Source: an uncultured delta proteobacterium (GTDB taxonomy: Bacteria > Desulfobacterota > Syntrophorhabdia > Syntrophorhabdales > Syntrophorhabdaceae). Taken from it: a stretch of DNA of 33,100 nucleotides. Below, in pieces: positions 18,247 through 27,847 of the stretch (its first letter is position 1; the number at the start of each line of letters is the position of its first letter). The notes under the pieces are model-generated. The model was not told where the DNA came from, made no database searches, and worked only from the letters and a program-made list of their open reading frames with translations. A program made the position numbers and the translations under genes. The stretch lies in the NCBI GenBank assembly GCA_903872255.1, contig CAIQJW010000226.1:1-33100 (forward strand), given 5' to 3'.

Positions 18247-18498
18247 TCATCGATCCGGGTCCTTGATCGTGCCCGTGCGGTTCCAGTTCTTGTCATAGGC
18301 CCGGTCGTCCTTGATGTAGCCCTGGGTGTTCCAGTTCCTGTCGTAGACCTTCTTTGTGCCGCGCCCGTCGTCCTGGATGTAGCCTTTGAGGTTCCAGTTC
18401 TTGTCGTAGACCTTCTTCGTCTCACCCGTTGATCCGGTCGCCGTAAAACCGACGATGATCGCCAGAGCCATCAGGACCTGCAGCATGATTTTTTTCAT
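18247..18498 (-). CDS. Small exported protein with three YDxNWNxxGxIxD repeats
   Basis: MKKIMLQVLMALAIIVGFTATGSTGETKKVYDKNWNLKGYIQDDGRGTKKVYDRNWNTQGYIKDDRAYDKNWNRTGTIKDPDR; SD GGGAGGGGG upstream. Confidence 0.7.
   Translation of the reverse strand: MKKIMLQVLMALAIIVGFTATGSTGETKKVYDKNWNLKGYIQDDGRGTKKVYDRNWNTQGYIKDDRAYDKNWNRTGTIKDPDR
18281..18424 (-). repeat. Three degenerate coding repeats containing TTCCAGTTCYTGTCRTAG on the + strand
   Basis: Copies begin near 18281, 18329 and 18392 (spacing 48 and 63 bp, both multiples of 3). Confidence 0.7.
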
Positions 18499-18512
18499 TA
18501 TTACCCCCTCCC

Positions 18513-18698
18513 TCATGACCCAAACAGTATCTCGTCTGCGATGGCCGACATCAGACACTTGTTACTGAAGTCGTCGCTTTCTTCGAGCTCATAGGAACTG
18601 TCCTTCTCGATACCGGCGCGCTCCAGTGCATCGTCGAGGTCCAGGGCATCCACCGTCCTGTATTCCAGGTTGCTTACTTTGAATGTGTATCGCGGCAT
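18513..18698 (-). CDS. Small acidic hypothetical protein
   Basis: MPRYTFKVSNLEYRTVDALDLDDALERAGIEKDSSYELEESDDF...; AGGGAGGATGATC just upstream; collinear with flanking minus genes. Confidence 0.6.
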   Translation of the reverse strand: MPRYTFKVSNLEYRTVDALDLDDALERAGIEKDSSYELEESDDFSNKCLMSAIADEILFGS

Positions 18699-18762
18699 GA
18701 TCATCCTCCCTGTATAAAAAAATATATCAGAGGTGAACGACAGCAGTATGGCAGTTTCCCGG

Positions 18763-19704
18763 CTACGCGCCCGTTCTCTTGCCCGCCATCTCGAAGATCT
18801 TTTCGGCCAGGTCTAATATGAGGTCTTTGTGCGCTATGCATTGGCGCCATTCCTGCGGGATATTCTCAAGACCGTAGAACGCCCCCGCCAGCTGGCCGTA
18901 GATCGCACCGGTGGTGTCGGCGTCGTGGCCCAGGTTCACGGCAAGGAGGCAGCCCTCCCGGAAGCCCGATGACCTGTCGAATGCCCAGAGCGCCGCCTCC
19001 AGCGTTTTCACAACGTACCCGCTGCCTATTATCTCCGGGGGATTCTTTGTCCTGAAGGAGCCGCAGGCTATTTCATCTATTGCGGGGCAAAGCGGCATTC
19101 GCTCCCAGAGGTCATCTTGGGGTGCGTATCGTTGTGAGAGCAATTCCTCCTTGGAGACGCCCCGAACCGCGCCGACAATAAGCGCCGAGAAGTACCGGCA
19201 TGCGTCGAGGCAGGCCACTGCACCATGGGTTGTTCTCGAGCTTTCAGAGCTCATCCGGACAGCTTCTTCAGGGGTGCCGGCAAAAAAGAGGGGAACCGGG
19301 GCAAGGCGCATCAGGCTGCCGTTCCCTGCCGAGTATCCATTGGTGGAGCCGGCAAAGGGTTCTTTCGTCACCGAGTATTTGTCGAGCGCATGAAACACCG
19401 TGCTGCCGATGTCGAAACACTTTCCGGTGCTGCTGAGGTATCCTTCCTTAAACCACCGGGTGTAGCGTTCCATCTGGTCATTTGCATCGAACCCCTGACA
19501 CTCTACGAGGCTTTCGGCGAGGCACAGGGCCATAGACGTGTCATCGGTCCACTGGCCTTTTTTGAGGTCAAAGGGGCCTCCCCCGACGATATCGGTCAGA
19601 AGGGGAAAAGTGCCGGGCGGCATGAACTCAACGGTGGTCCCAAGGGCATCACCCACCGCCAATCCAATCAAACTTCCCAGGTATCGAGACTTCGTCGTGA
19701 TCAT
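18763..19704 (-). CDS. ADP-ribosylglycohydrolase family protein
   Basis: [76 protein letters not shown] overlap with the phosphatase gene. Confidence 0.93.
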   Translation of the reverse strand: MITTKSRYLGSLIGLAVGDALGTTVEFMPPGTFPLLTDIVGGGPFDLKKGQWTDDTSMALCLAESLVECQGFDANDQMERYTRWFKEGYLSSTGKCFDIGSTVFHALDKYSVTKEPFAGSTNGYSAGNGSLMRLAPVPLFFAGTPEEAVRMSSESSRTTHGAVACLDACRYFSALIVGAVRGVSKEELLSQRYAPQDDLWERMPLCPAIDEIACGSFRTKNPPEIIGSGYVVKTLEAALWAFDRSSGFREGCLLAVNLGHDADTTGAIYGQLAGAFYGLENIPQEWRQCIAHKDLILDLAEKIFEMAGKRTGA

Positions 19705-20201
19705 GCAGGTTCCCTCCATTCCACAATGTACCGTTCCTGAGATAGCGTCTCGGGCGATCTTTTGAACTTGGATTTGGGATTCTGCCGCCAGAGTTCACGA
19801 AGGCGTGAAAGCGCCGCCTCTCCGGAAAGGCCGTGGCGGGCCAGCCAGCACCCGACAATAACACCCGTCCGGCCCACTCCTCCCCAGCAGTGTACGTAGA
19901 CTATCCGGCCATTCTCGATATGTCTATCGATCGTATCGAGAATCTCTTTTGTCGCCATGTCCGATTTCGGAACGGAAAGGTCCGGTATGGGGAACCGTTC
20001 ATGCAAGAGCCCGTGCGACTTGCAGGTATCAAGAAAATGAACGTATGGCTCCATCCCATCCGCTTCATGCGTAAGGTCTATGAATGCTGCCACCCCGAGC
20101 GCGGTCAAAGCATCGATCTTGTTCTGAGATGTCTCCTCGTCTTTATTCCTGGGATACTCCCCAGCCAGGAACGTATTCTCAACCACCCAGTAATAATTCA
20201 T
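19701..20201 (-). CDS. Protein-tyrosine/dual-specificity phosphatase
   Basis: [21 protein letters not shown] contains the HCX5R(T) P-loop; [11 protein letters not shown] upstream Asp region. Confidence 0.88.
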   Translation of the reverse strand: MNYYWVVENTFLAGEYPRNKDEETSQNKIDALTALGVAAFIDLTHEADGMEPYVHFLDTCKSHGLLHERFPIPDLSVPKSDMATKEILDTIDRHIENGRIVYVHCWGGVGRTGVIVGCWLARHGLSGEAALSRLRELWRQNPKSKFKRSPETLSQERYIVEWREPA

Positions 20202-20469
20202 GGCAGGTTTTGACCTCCCGCATTGAATGTCGTTGCAGTAATCATATCACCTGAGGATGACAGGAGTATGTCATTGTTCCATCTCCAAAGTCTCCCGGGG
20301 GCGGGTTATCCTCGGCTATTTTTCCTTACCGGGGACATCTTCGCTACGGGTCGTGGATTTCCGGCTATGATAGCATCATTATCAATCCAATACACTACGC
20401 CTGGAAGTAAATCATTGAGCATAGAATAATCGCTTCGGGCTTGCTTGTGAGATTGCTTCGGCTTTCGGA

Positions 20470-21106
20470 ATGCCCGGAAGCTATTTGTATCAAGACTGGG
20501 TCAATATTGTGTTGGCCTGGGGAGAATACCTCCTGAAAAAAGAAAAGCTGCCGAGACAAAACACGTTAGAAGGTCTTGTCGGAAAACTGCGGCATGTGAA
20601 ACAGGATATCTGGCATTCGTACACAAAACAGCCTGAATCCAGATTGGTGCTTTCATTGGCAACTGCTCTGCCGAAGGTCAACAGAGCGGTCTTGAGCGAT
20701 CCCGAAGGGTTTCTTGCGAGATATGACGATATAAGCATGCGTCACCCGGGACGGACGTTTGACCTGGCAACAGAATTTTCCGATGGAATTATCGGAATGG
20801 GCAATGCGCTCATATGTAATTTCTTGAAAAAACTTGGCCTCCTTTATTATGTCAAAATAGATGTCCACGTGGGTGATTTTGTAAGCAAGATAGCTTTTTC
20901 TAAAAAAACTCACTACGAAAGAACAATTCATCCTTAGCTGGCTTTTAGCAAAAGAAGTGGAGATAGAACCTTTTTTCCTCGACAAAATCCTGTATGTCGG
21001 TGGCAAATATGCGAAGCAGGAGATCATGAAGTTGTTCGATCGACATCGCGAGCAGTATATCAAGTCTGTCAACAGGCTGGTATCCGAGATTCACAGCTAC
21101 ATGTGA
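20470..21106 (+). pseudogene. Frameshifted gene, possibly HhH-like (function uncertain)
   Basis: Frame 1 MPGSYLYQDWVNIVLAWGEYLL...KIDVHVGDFVSKIAFSKKTHYERTIHP* ends at 20937; removing one A from the A7 run near 20902 joins it to KLTTKEQFILSWLLAKEVEIEPFFLDKILYVGGKYAKQEIMKLFDRHREQYIKSVNRLVSEIHSYM* ending at 21106. Confidence 0.6.
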
Positions 21107-21334
21107 CGAGTCGGTCGGGATAGCACGGACCAATACCATAGAGTTTAAACATAACATGCAAAAGTTTCTCATACTCGGGGTGATGCATACGAGGACGCAG
21201 TACACAAATTAAATGAAGATCCCGGAAGAGAGCGGACAAAAAACTCTGGGAGAAACCGTCTACCTGGAGAATCCACAACTCTTCGCTATTCCCATAAAGC
21301 CATCGGAGAATTGACAACCAATCGGCCGAGACGA

Positions 21335-23203
21335 TCAAGGACCAAGTGGATTCTTGGTGCCGACATAAGCGCCCCTACCACTCTTTGTCAGCCTGCGGAT
21401 CAGGGGTGTTTCGTTCGTGTACGGGATAAAGAGGTTGTACCTTGCGCGTGTGAGGCCTACGTAGGTCAGGTTTTTTATCTGCTCGGGGGGCATTTTTTCT
21501 TCGGTGAGCGAGTCGAGGCCGATGAGGAATACGCAGGCGTAGTCGAGACCTTTTGCGCTGTGAATTGTCGATATGGTTACGCTGTCCGTCGTTATGTCGT
21601 AGGATTTTTTCGACCGGTAATCTTGGGACGCCCATTCGGACATGATCCCCCGCATATCGAGCGCTTTCGTCAGTTCCTCTATCAGGTCTATCTCCTGCCC
21701 GTCCAACTTCACGCTTTTTGAGACATAGAGGATGGCAATTTCAGAAAATGAGAAACCTTCATTCACGGTCAAAGATTCGATCTGTTTTGAAACATGGTTA
21801 ATTATATCGGGCAAGCCTTTTAGCTTCTTCATGACGGGTTTCGGGCCGTGAGATTCCAGTATATCGCTTGAAAAGAGCATTTCTGCCGGGTCCTCCGCCG
21901 TCTCTTTTTTCCCGCCATCCAGCATAAAGGATTCGACAAATCCTCGGATCTCTTTCGTATTACGATAGACTTTGGTCAGATTTTTGACCTTGCCTAGTTT
22001 TAAAATACCTGTCCCCTTGTTCCGATAGATGATCTGTGAGGGATCTATTGCGATCGTAAGGCTGTCGGTTGCGGGGTTTAAGAGCCCGAGCATTACCTTG
22101 CACATGTCTTCATCAAGATCCTGGCCTTCGTCGATGAGGATCGCATCATATTTCAGCCCAACTTCCGGAATCTTATTGAGGGTAAACTGAACAACCGTAT
22201 CGTAATAATCCGACTCCTCCTTTTCGTAGGGAATCTTCTCGCCGGTTATTTTTGAGCACAGTTCGTAGAAATGATACACCTCGACGCCATCCGGGCCCAT
22301 TGAGACGTGCCTTTCCGCAAGAAGCCTCTTTATGTAGTGGGCCAGCGTGATATTGAAGCATACGAAAAGGATAGACTTGATTGCCGGATTGTACTTTTTC
22401 AGGAATACCGCTTTATGGATCAGGACAAGCGTCTTGCCGCTGCCGGACGGGCCGGAGATGATCCGGTGCCCCGCATCGAACTGGCGTGCCAGGACTTCCT
22501 GCTGATGGTCAAGCATGGCAACATTCTCGAGATATTTTTGATAATCTTTCGATGGCCCTCTGAAGGGGAGCCGGATCCTCACCGAGGGGAAGATGACCTG
22601 CTTGAGATGTTCGAGATCGGAAGGCGTCACGGAAACGTGAAATATCGGGGTGAACATCCGGGTGATAGCCTTGGTGAACTCCCCGCCTGATGTGTCCTCG
22701 CAGATCGGTGAATACGTGAGGTCTCCTTCGAAAAATATCTTGTCGGCATCGATCACTCCGGAAAGTTCTCTTTCGAAATCATCTCTGAATATATTGGGAA
22801 AGACTACTCCCCGGTTCACGGGCACTTTCGATTTTCCGTAGTATGCCGGTTCGGTCGATACCAGCCGTCTGTCGCCTTTGATCTTGTCCAGCAATACATT
22901 CAAATATTTCTTTGCCTGCTTATACGGGTTCATCCGTCTTTCAACCCGGTTTCCGTTAATGATACTGAAATGCTCCGCGTCGGCTTCAGGTATCTGGTCA
23001 ATCACCCAGTCTTTCACCTCGAATATGACAAGCCCCAGATCGGGAGAAAAAAGGATGAAGTCGGGCTCGTTGTCGTTTATCTCCGGCGTGTACCAGGCTA
23101 TGTACCGTGTGTCCGGTTTTGCATACAATTGAAGAAAGCGATAGAAGATCTCTTCACCCGGTGTGTTGAACTGCTCAATATCGGAGGGAATCATCAGTGC
23201 CAT
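21335..23203 (-). CDS. NERD nuclease-related domain fused to UvrD/SF1-type helicase
   Basis: N-terminus EPDFILFSPDLGLVIFEVKDW (NERD); Walker A ISGPSGSGKTLVLIHKA; Walker B DAILIDEGQDL; C-terminal SF1 motifs TISTIHSAKGLDYACVFLIGLD and YVGLTRARYNLFI. Confidence 0.9.
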   Translation of the reverse strand: MALMIPSDIEQFNTPGEEIFYRFLQLYAKPDTRYIAWYTPEINDNEPDFILFSPDLGLVIFEVKDWVIDQIPEADAEHFSIINGNRVERRMNPYKQAKKYLNVLLDKIKGDRRLVSTEPAYYGKSKVPVNRGVVFPNIFRDDFERELSGVIDADKIFFEGDLTYSPICEDTSGGEFTKAITRMFTPIFHVSVTPSDLEHLKQVIFPSVRIRLPFRGPSKDYQKYLENVAMLDHQQEVLARQFDAGHRIISGPSGSGKTLVLIHKAVFLKKYNPAIKSILFVCFNITLAHYIKRLLAERHVSMGPDGVEVYHFYELCSKITGEKIPYEKEESDYYDTVVQFTLNKIPEVGLKYDAILIDEGQDLDEDMCKVMLGLLNPATDSLTIAIDPSQIIYRNKGTGILKLGKVKNLTKVYRNTKEIRGFVESFMLDGGKKETAEDPAEMLFSSDILESHGPKPVMKKLKGLPDIINHVSKQIESLTVNEGFSFSEIAILYVSKSVKLDGQEIDLIEELTKALDMRGIMSEWASQDYRSKKSYDITTDSVTISTIHSAKGLDYACVFLIGLDSLTEEKMPPEQIKNLTYVGLTRARYNLFIPYTNETPLIRRLTKSGRGAYVGTKNPLGP

Positions 23204-23231
23204 GGTCTGGCCTCCCCGGTTCGGTGTTTTA

Positions 23232-26200
23232 TTAACAGGTCCCGTCTTCGGAATATTCCTTAGCCCAACACAATGTATTGACAAGCGCCATTTGTTCGAT
23301 TGTCGTGCAGCGTATTGTCATCAGGGCTGGATTCGCTATCAGGATCGAAAGGCATCTGGCGCGTGACAGGGCCACGTTTAGCCTGTTCTTGCTATAGAGA
23401 AATTCTATGTTCCGCGGCAGATATTCCCCGCTGGATGTCGCCATGGATATTATAACCACCTCGGCCTCTTGCCCCTGGAATTTATCCACGGTCCCGACCC
23501 GGGCCCCCGGCGGCAAGATTCTTTTTAATTCGTTAACCTGCATGTTGTATGGAGCGACGACCAGGATGTTGTCGCGGGTGACCCGTTTCTTCTTTCCTTT
23601 CTTGTCAATGTAATGCTGGACCAAAAGATTATCATACAGTTCTTTGACCGTCTGCGCCTCTTCCCGGCTTTTCTGTGAACAGGCGTCGTGCTGAGCCGGC
23701 ACGTAAGCAATACCGGTAGATCTCAGAGATGCATGCGCATCGGGTCCGAGGACCAGGCGTTGCTTTTTCGTAGATTCTTCCGACTCGAGCCTGCTGTCAT
23801 ACACTGCGTCAGAAATGAACCGGCACAGGTCGGGATGCATGCGCCATGTTCTTGGAAGGAATATCCCTCGTTCCGGAGGTATCGTAGCCGCCCCCTCCAG
23901 CAGGTAATCCAGGGTTGACTCGCCGGACTCGCCGGGATGGACGCCCTGTATAGGTTGGCTGAGCTGCATTTGGTCGCCAAGCAGGACAATGTTCCTTGCA
24001 CTGGTCCCCATAGCAATGAGATTCGCAAGAGACACCTGTCCCGCCTCATCGACGAAGAGGAAATCTAGCGTCTGATCGGCAGCTTCAGCCGCTAAACACC
24101 AGGCTGTCCCCGCTATTAATTGGTATCCACCGATCAAATCCTCGTTCTTGAAAACATCACAGATGAATTTTCCGCGAAATTCGGTATCTTCATTATCGGC
24201 CGTAGATTTCTTCGCCCCCCGGAATGTAAAACGTTGTTCCGATGCGATGTTTTCGACATGAGATAACATGTTATTTATTGCCTTATGACTGTTGGACGAA
24301 ACGCCAACCCGGAAGCCCCTCCGGATAAGGTCGACAATAACATGCGACCCGGTATACGTCTTTCCGGACCCCGGCGGACCCTGAATAAAAATATAACTCC
24401 GATCAAGTTTGGCAACCGCTTCTATGATCTGCGGAAGAATGTCCCCGGATTCATCTATGATGGCCTTCTTTTTTCGGCGCCCCTTTATGCGCGGCAATTC
24501 ACGGCGGAGGATTGCCTCGAGAGAGGGATATGATCTCTCATCATTAATTATTGAATCTGCGAAACGAAACAAGGCATCCTGCAGTTTCCCGCTGTCAATT
24601 GGACCTCCGGCCCCGATGCTCAGAGAGTCGGGCAATAATCCGCGTCTTATTCCGAGCCGGAAATTGACCTTGAGCTTTTCGTCATCTATCACGACTTTGC
24701 TGATCTGCGATGTCGTATCGGTTATGACGCAATTGTCGCCGGTTTTTAATTTATGCTCCTGCTCCGGATACGTGTACGTATAGACATAGGACTGTTTATC
24801 TATATAAGGCTTATTCTTTCTATCCTGTTGCATTTTGCCGATAGCTTCGGGATCATCCATGAGTTCGTCAGGGGTCATTTCACTGCGAGCAAAAAGTGCC
24901 CACCAGACGGGTTTACCTGTCCGCCTGTGAAAATCCAGAAGCTGGTATGTCAACTCTCTTATATGATGCTCCGGTTCCCAATCGTCCTTGTCCACCGGCA
25001 GGTCATTTATGAGATCCTGTCTGTATTCCTCGAGCTTTTGTTCGAATGAATTTAGCACATCTATATTTTGTGCCTTTCCCGTACTCGATATTGTATCCGT
25101 CGCCCACGCTATCCCTTCCGGTTTTTTAGAGATCAGCCATTGCCGCAGGCCATGCGTGGATACAACATCATCACGATTATAACTTTCAATTTCAGCAAGG
25201 TATTTTTTATCGCCTGTTTCCTTGTATTTCTCGTAGTAAACAACGCTGGCCCCCGCATCTTTCACCTCGCCCTTCCGTTCGGGAAGATAGAAATGTTCGA
25301 CATTCTTGATCGAATATCGCGGTTCCGAGATCCTGATGCCTTCGCGCACGACTTTGTATAGATCGATCAGTCTGTTTTGCCTTAGAAGATTATCAACCTC
25401 TGCCTCACAAACAGCATGGAGAGACATGAGCTTTTTGAGCGCTGTTTCTTCATATGATGCATAATGATATATGTGGGCCTTCGGATATTTCCGGATATGC
25501 CTCGTTACAAAATTCATGAACACCATGAAGGCCTTTTTTTCTTCGTCCCTGTTATGAGCCCAGAAGGGCCGGAATTGAAGCTTCCCTCCCGTAAGATAAT
25601 AGACCCCGAAAAGATACTCCAGTCCTTCATCGGACAGGGGGTCGCCTTCCATATCGAAAAAGATGTCCCCGTCATCCGGTTCAGGCAACCTCGCAAACCC
25701 CCGTTTGCCATCCGGGTCCGGTTTGAGCACATCGCATTTGTTTTTCCCGGTTCTCCGCTTGTGCAATTGTAAAGAAGCCTGGTGCCGCAGCTTCTCGAAT
25801 GTTTCCTGGGTCATGTCCGGGACAGAGGTAATCTTTTTGCGTTCGGCAAGCGCTTCCAGTGTGTTGATCCCGCAGTCCCTGAGCTTTTTTATCTGGAGGC
25901 GCGTAATGTTGGCAACCTGGTTAAGATGATCGTCCTTTACCCACTGTTCTGCACAGATATTCCGCCATCGGCATATGCCACAGTTTTCGCATTGCTCCGG
26001 ATACGTCGAGTTTTTCCGGTCTGAAACCCTGTCAACGAACCGTTTCTTGAGCATCCGGTAGTAACGGGAATAATCAGCATACCGGAACGATTGTTCCGTG
26101 CGGTCGCCAAGGACCACGTGGAGCATGACGGGGTCCGATACCTGCCTCGATGCCAGCAGGTCCGAGTAAAAACAGAGCTGAATGATAAACTTGACCTTGG

Positions 26201-26618
26201 CATTTCTGGCAAGCTTAGTATCGATCACCTCATAGCCGAAATTACCTAACTCCGTTTTACCCGGTACTTTTCGAAGGAAATCAACGTGCCCGACAAACGG
26301 TCCGTTGAGGAGCGTTCCCTGGTAGATGATGTCGGCGCCTGCCCGCATCGCATCGAGGGTTGCTTTGAAGGAGATCTCGTCATCCCGGCTGACACTCGAT
26401 ATATCTTCAAAATGAGAAACCTTCTGCTTCAAATGCTCGACATATGAATGCTCGTGCGCGAGGCCTTTCGTCTGATAAAGAAGTGCTTCCTCGTCATCTT
26501 CAGCCTTAGGCAGGGGTTTATCGAGGTTGACGAGGTCCAGGCTCGTCAGGTTTTCGCATTCCCGAAAATTAACAACATCCGACGCCGAATAAAGAATTGC
26601 TCCGTCTTTCTTCTGCAT
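23232..26618 (-). CDS. TM0106-type RecB-like nuclease fused to Upf1/Dna2-like SF1 helicase
   Basis: GHVDFL...YEVIDTKLARNAKVKFIIQLCFYSDLL (RecB nuclease motifs), CENCGICRWRNIC cysteines, DGDIFFDMEGDP (RNase H-like), FIQGPPGSGKTYTGSHVI, FLFVDEAGQVSLANLI, TVDKFQGQEAEVVIISMATS, LNVALSRA. Confidence 0.9.
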   Translation of the reverse strand: MQKKDGAILYSASDVVNFRECENLTSLDLVNLDKPLPKAEDDEEALLYQTKGLAHEHSYVEHLKQKVSHFEDISSVSRDDEISFKATLDAMRAGADIIYQGTLLNGPFVGHVDFLRKVPGKTELGNFGYEVIDTKLARNAKVKFIIQLCFYSDLLASRQVSDPVMLHVVLGDRTEQSFRYADYSRYYRMLKKRFVDRVSDRKNSTYPEQCENCGICRWRNICAEQWVKDDHLNQVANITRLQIKKLRDCGINTLEALAERKKITSVPDMTQETFEKLRHQASLQLHKRRTGKNKCDVLKPDPDGKRGFARLPEPDDGDIFFDMEGDPLSDEGLEYLFGVYYLTGGKLQFRPFWAHNRDEEKKAFMVFMNFVTRHIRKYPKAHIYHYASYEETALKKLMSLHAVCEAEVDNLLRQNRLIDLYKVVREGIRISEPRYSIKNVEHFYLPERKGEVKDAGASVVYYEKYKETGDKKYLAEIESYNRDDVVSTHGLRQWLISKKPEGIAWATDTISSTGKAQNIDVLNSFEQKLEEYRQDLINDLPVDKDDWEPEHHIRELTYQLLDFHRRTGKPVWWALFARSEMTPDELMDDPEAIGKMQQDRKNKPYIDKQSYVYTYTYPEQEHKLKTGDNCVITDTTSQISKVVIDDEKLKVNFRLGIRRGLLPDSLSIGAGGPIDSGKLQDALFRFADSIINDERSYPSLEAILRRELPRIKGRRKKKAIIDESGDILPQIIEAVAKLDRSYIFIQGPPGSGKTYTGSHVIVDLIRRGFRVGVSSNSHKAINNMLSHVENIASEQRFTFRGAKKSTADNEDTEFRGKFICDVFKNEDLIGGYQLIAGTAWCLAAEAADQTLDFLFVDEAGQVSLANLIAMGTSARNIVLLGDQMQLSQPIQGVHPGESGESTLDYLLEGAATIPPERGIFLPRTWRMHPDLCRFISDAVYDSRLESEESTKKQRLVLGPDAHASLRSTGIAYVPAQHDACSQKSREEAQTVKELYDNLLVQHYIDKKGKKKRVTRDNILVVAPYNMQVNELKRILPPGARVGTVDKFQGQEAEVVIISMATSSGEYLPRNIEFLYSKNRLNVALSRARCLSILIANPALMTIRCTTIEQMALVNTLCWAKEYSEDGTC

Positions 26619-26911
26619 AATCCTCTAGGTTTCAGCTTCGCCATAGATGGGTGATTTCTCGTTATCTCGCATCATCGTGATGACCCTGTTCGCTCAATTT
26701 GATAATGAAATGCCGCTATCGGGGCCTCCCCCTGGTCCCGTGTCAAGACCAATGATAGCAATAAATAGAACAAATACTGATAATATAGTTTGTATCCCGT
26801 CGGCAATTAAAGTGCAAGGAAAAAGACCGGCCCCCCCCTCAGGGAAGCCCCGGAATTCAGTTGATGTTTCAAACTCCTCACTCCTTACTCCTTACGGCCC
26901 TTCCATTCCAA

Positions 26912-27379
26912 TCACGACACCTGCGCCGTCGGTACGACCGCAATAATGTCATCTTCCGCATAAAAATCAAAGTCGGAGGTTTTCCTCATCTCATCGTGAT
27001 CTCTGTGGATCTCATCCATAAAGATGCCGAAGGCCCGTTTTTCATACGGAGCTGCAAATATCGCGCACATTCTGAGGTTCGGTTTTTCCTCGTCGACACT
27101 CGTGTAGAAGGCGCTGACAATGGACCTTTTATTAAAATCGTTGATTATTTTGAGATAATCGGAGACGTAGGTCACAGCGTTTTGGCCCATGCAATATGCT
27201 ATCGAAACGCCGACCCCGACAAACCGTTTAAAGACCCAGAGCGTCGGCCTCTGGTGGTGAGTTGCATAGAGACCCTGTTCGTCCTCCTCACTGCCTGTAT
27301 ACCGGATCTCATACCCCATGAATTCAATGTGTGCCAGAAAATCCTGGAAATCACTTTTCTTCTCGTCCTCTCTACACAT
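26912..27379 (-). CDS. Hypothetical protein, weakly YbjN-like
   Basis: 155 aa continuous ORF with natural composition (MCREDEKKSDFQDFLAHIEFMGYEIRY...); family assignment tentative. Confidence 0.5.
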   Translation of the reverse strand: MCREDEKKSDFQDFLAHIEFMGYEIRYTGSEEDEQGLYATHHQRPTLWVFKRFVGVGVSIAYCMGQNAVTYVSDYLKIINDFNKRSIVSAFYTSVDEEKPNLRMCAIFAAPYEKRAFGIFMDEIHRDHDEMRKTSDFDFYAEDDIIAVVPTAQVS

Positions 27380-27551
27380 TTCCCCCCCCTTTTTGTCCTT
27401 TGATTAACCATATTTTATCACCAGGCGATGACAGCACTATGTCACTGTAAATCCGGAAGTTTCTCGGGTACAAAAACCGATGCATGAGGCCGGGATTAGC
27501 ACCTTTCTGACAGCCTAGATCATGAGGGTGTGAATATCTGGGGTCAAACCT

Positions 27552-27720
27552 TTATCCTTGAATATTAAGTGCATTTTCCAGTTCCCTGAAGCGGCTGTTC
27601 AGTATATCATCGTCCTTCATCCTGTCGGAGAGTCTCTTCCTGGCTACACTGACAGTGCCGTAGTCGACACCCGGCATCTCGCCAACCTCCCGGACAGGAT
27701 TGAGGTGGCGAGTTGCAGAA
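27552..27720 (-). pseudogene. C-terminal remnant resembling a REP-associated/IS200-like transposase HTH tail
   Basis: Minus frame LNPVREVGEMPGVDYGTVSVARKRLSDRMKDDDILNSRFRELENALNIQG* followed by AAGGTTTGACCCC; resembles the N-R-E-I-G-E-x-F-G-V-x-Y-x-x-V-S type tail of such transposases. Confidence 0.4.
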
Positions 27721-27847
27721 TGCCTACTGCGATAGGTAAAGACCGATCGTTTCGCTTGTGTTTCAAAATAGCCGCGGTATAATCTTTTATGTCTTTTCAG
27801 GAAAATATGAAAAGGCAATTCAATGAAGAAGTGACGGAGGAGTGTCG

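Noticed and set aside
18281-18424. CRISPR-like array
   Set aside because: Repeats are degenerate, codon-phased and inside a signal-peptide ORF; no unique spacers.
19225-19740. 171-aa plus-strand ORF
   Set aside because: Antisense to the ADP-ribosylglycohydrolase gene.
20223-20429. 68-aa ORF upstream of the frameshifted gene
   Set aside because: Low-complexity shadow-like sequence; does not join the 20470 frame convincingly.
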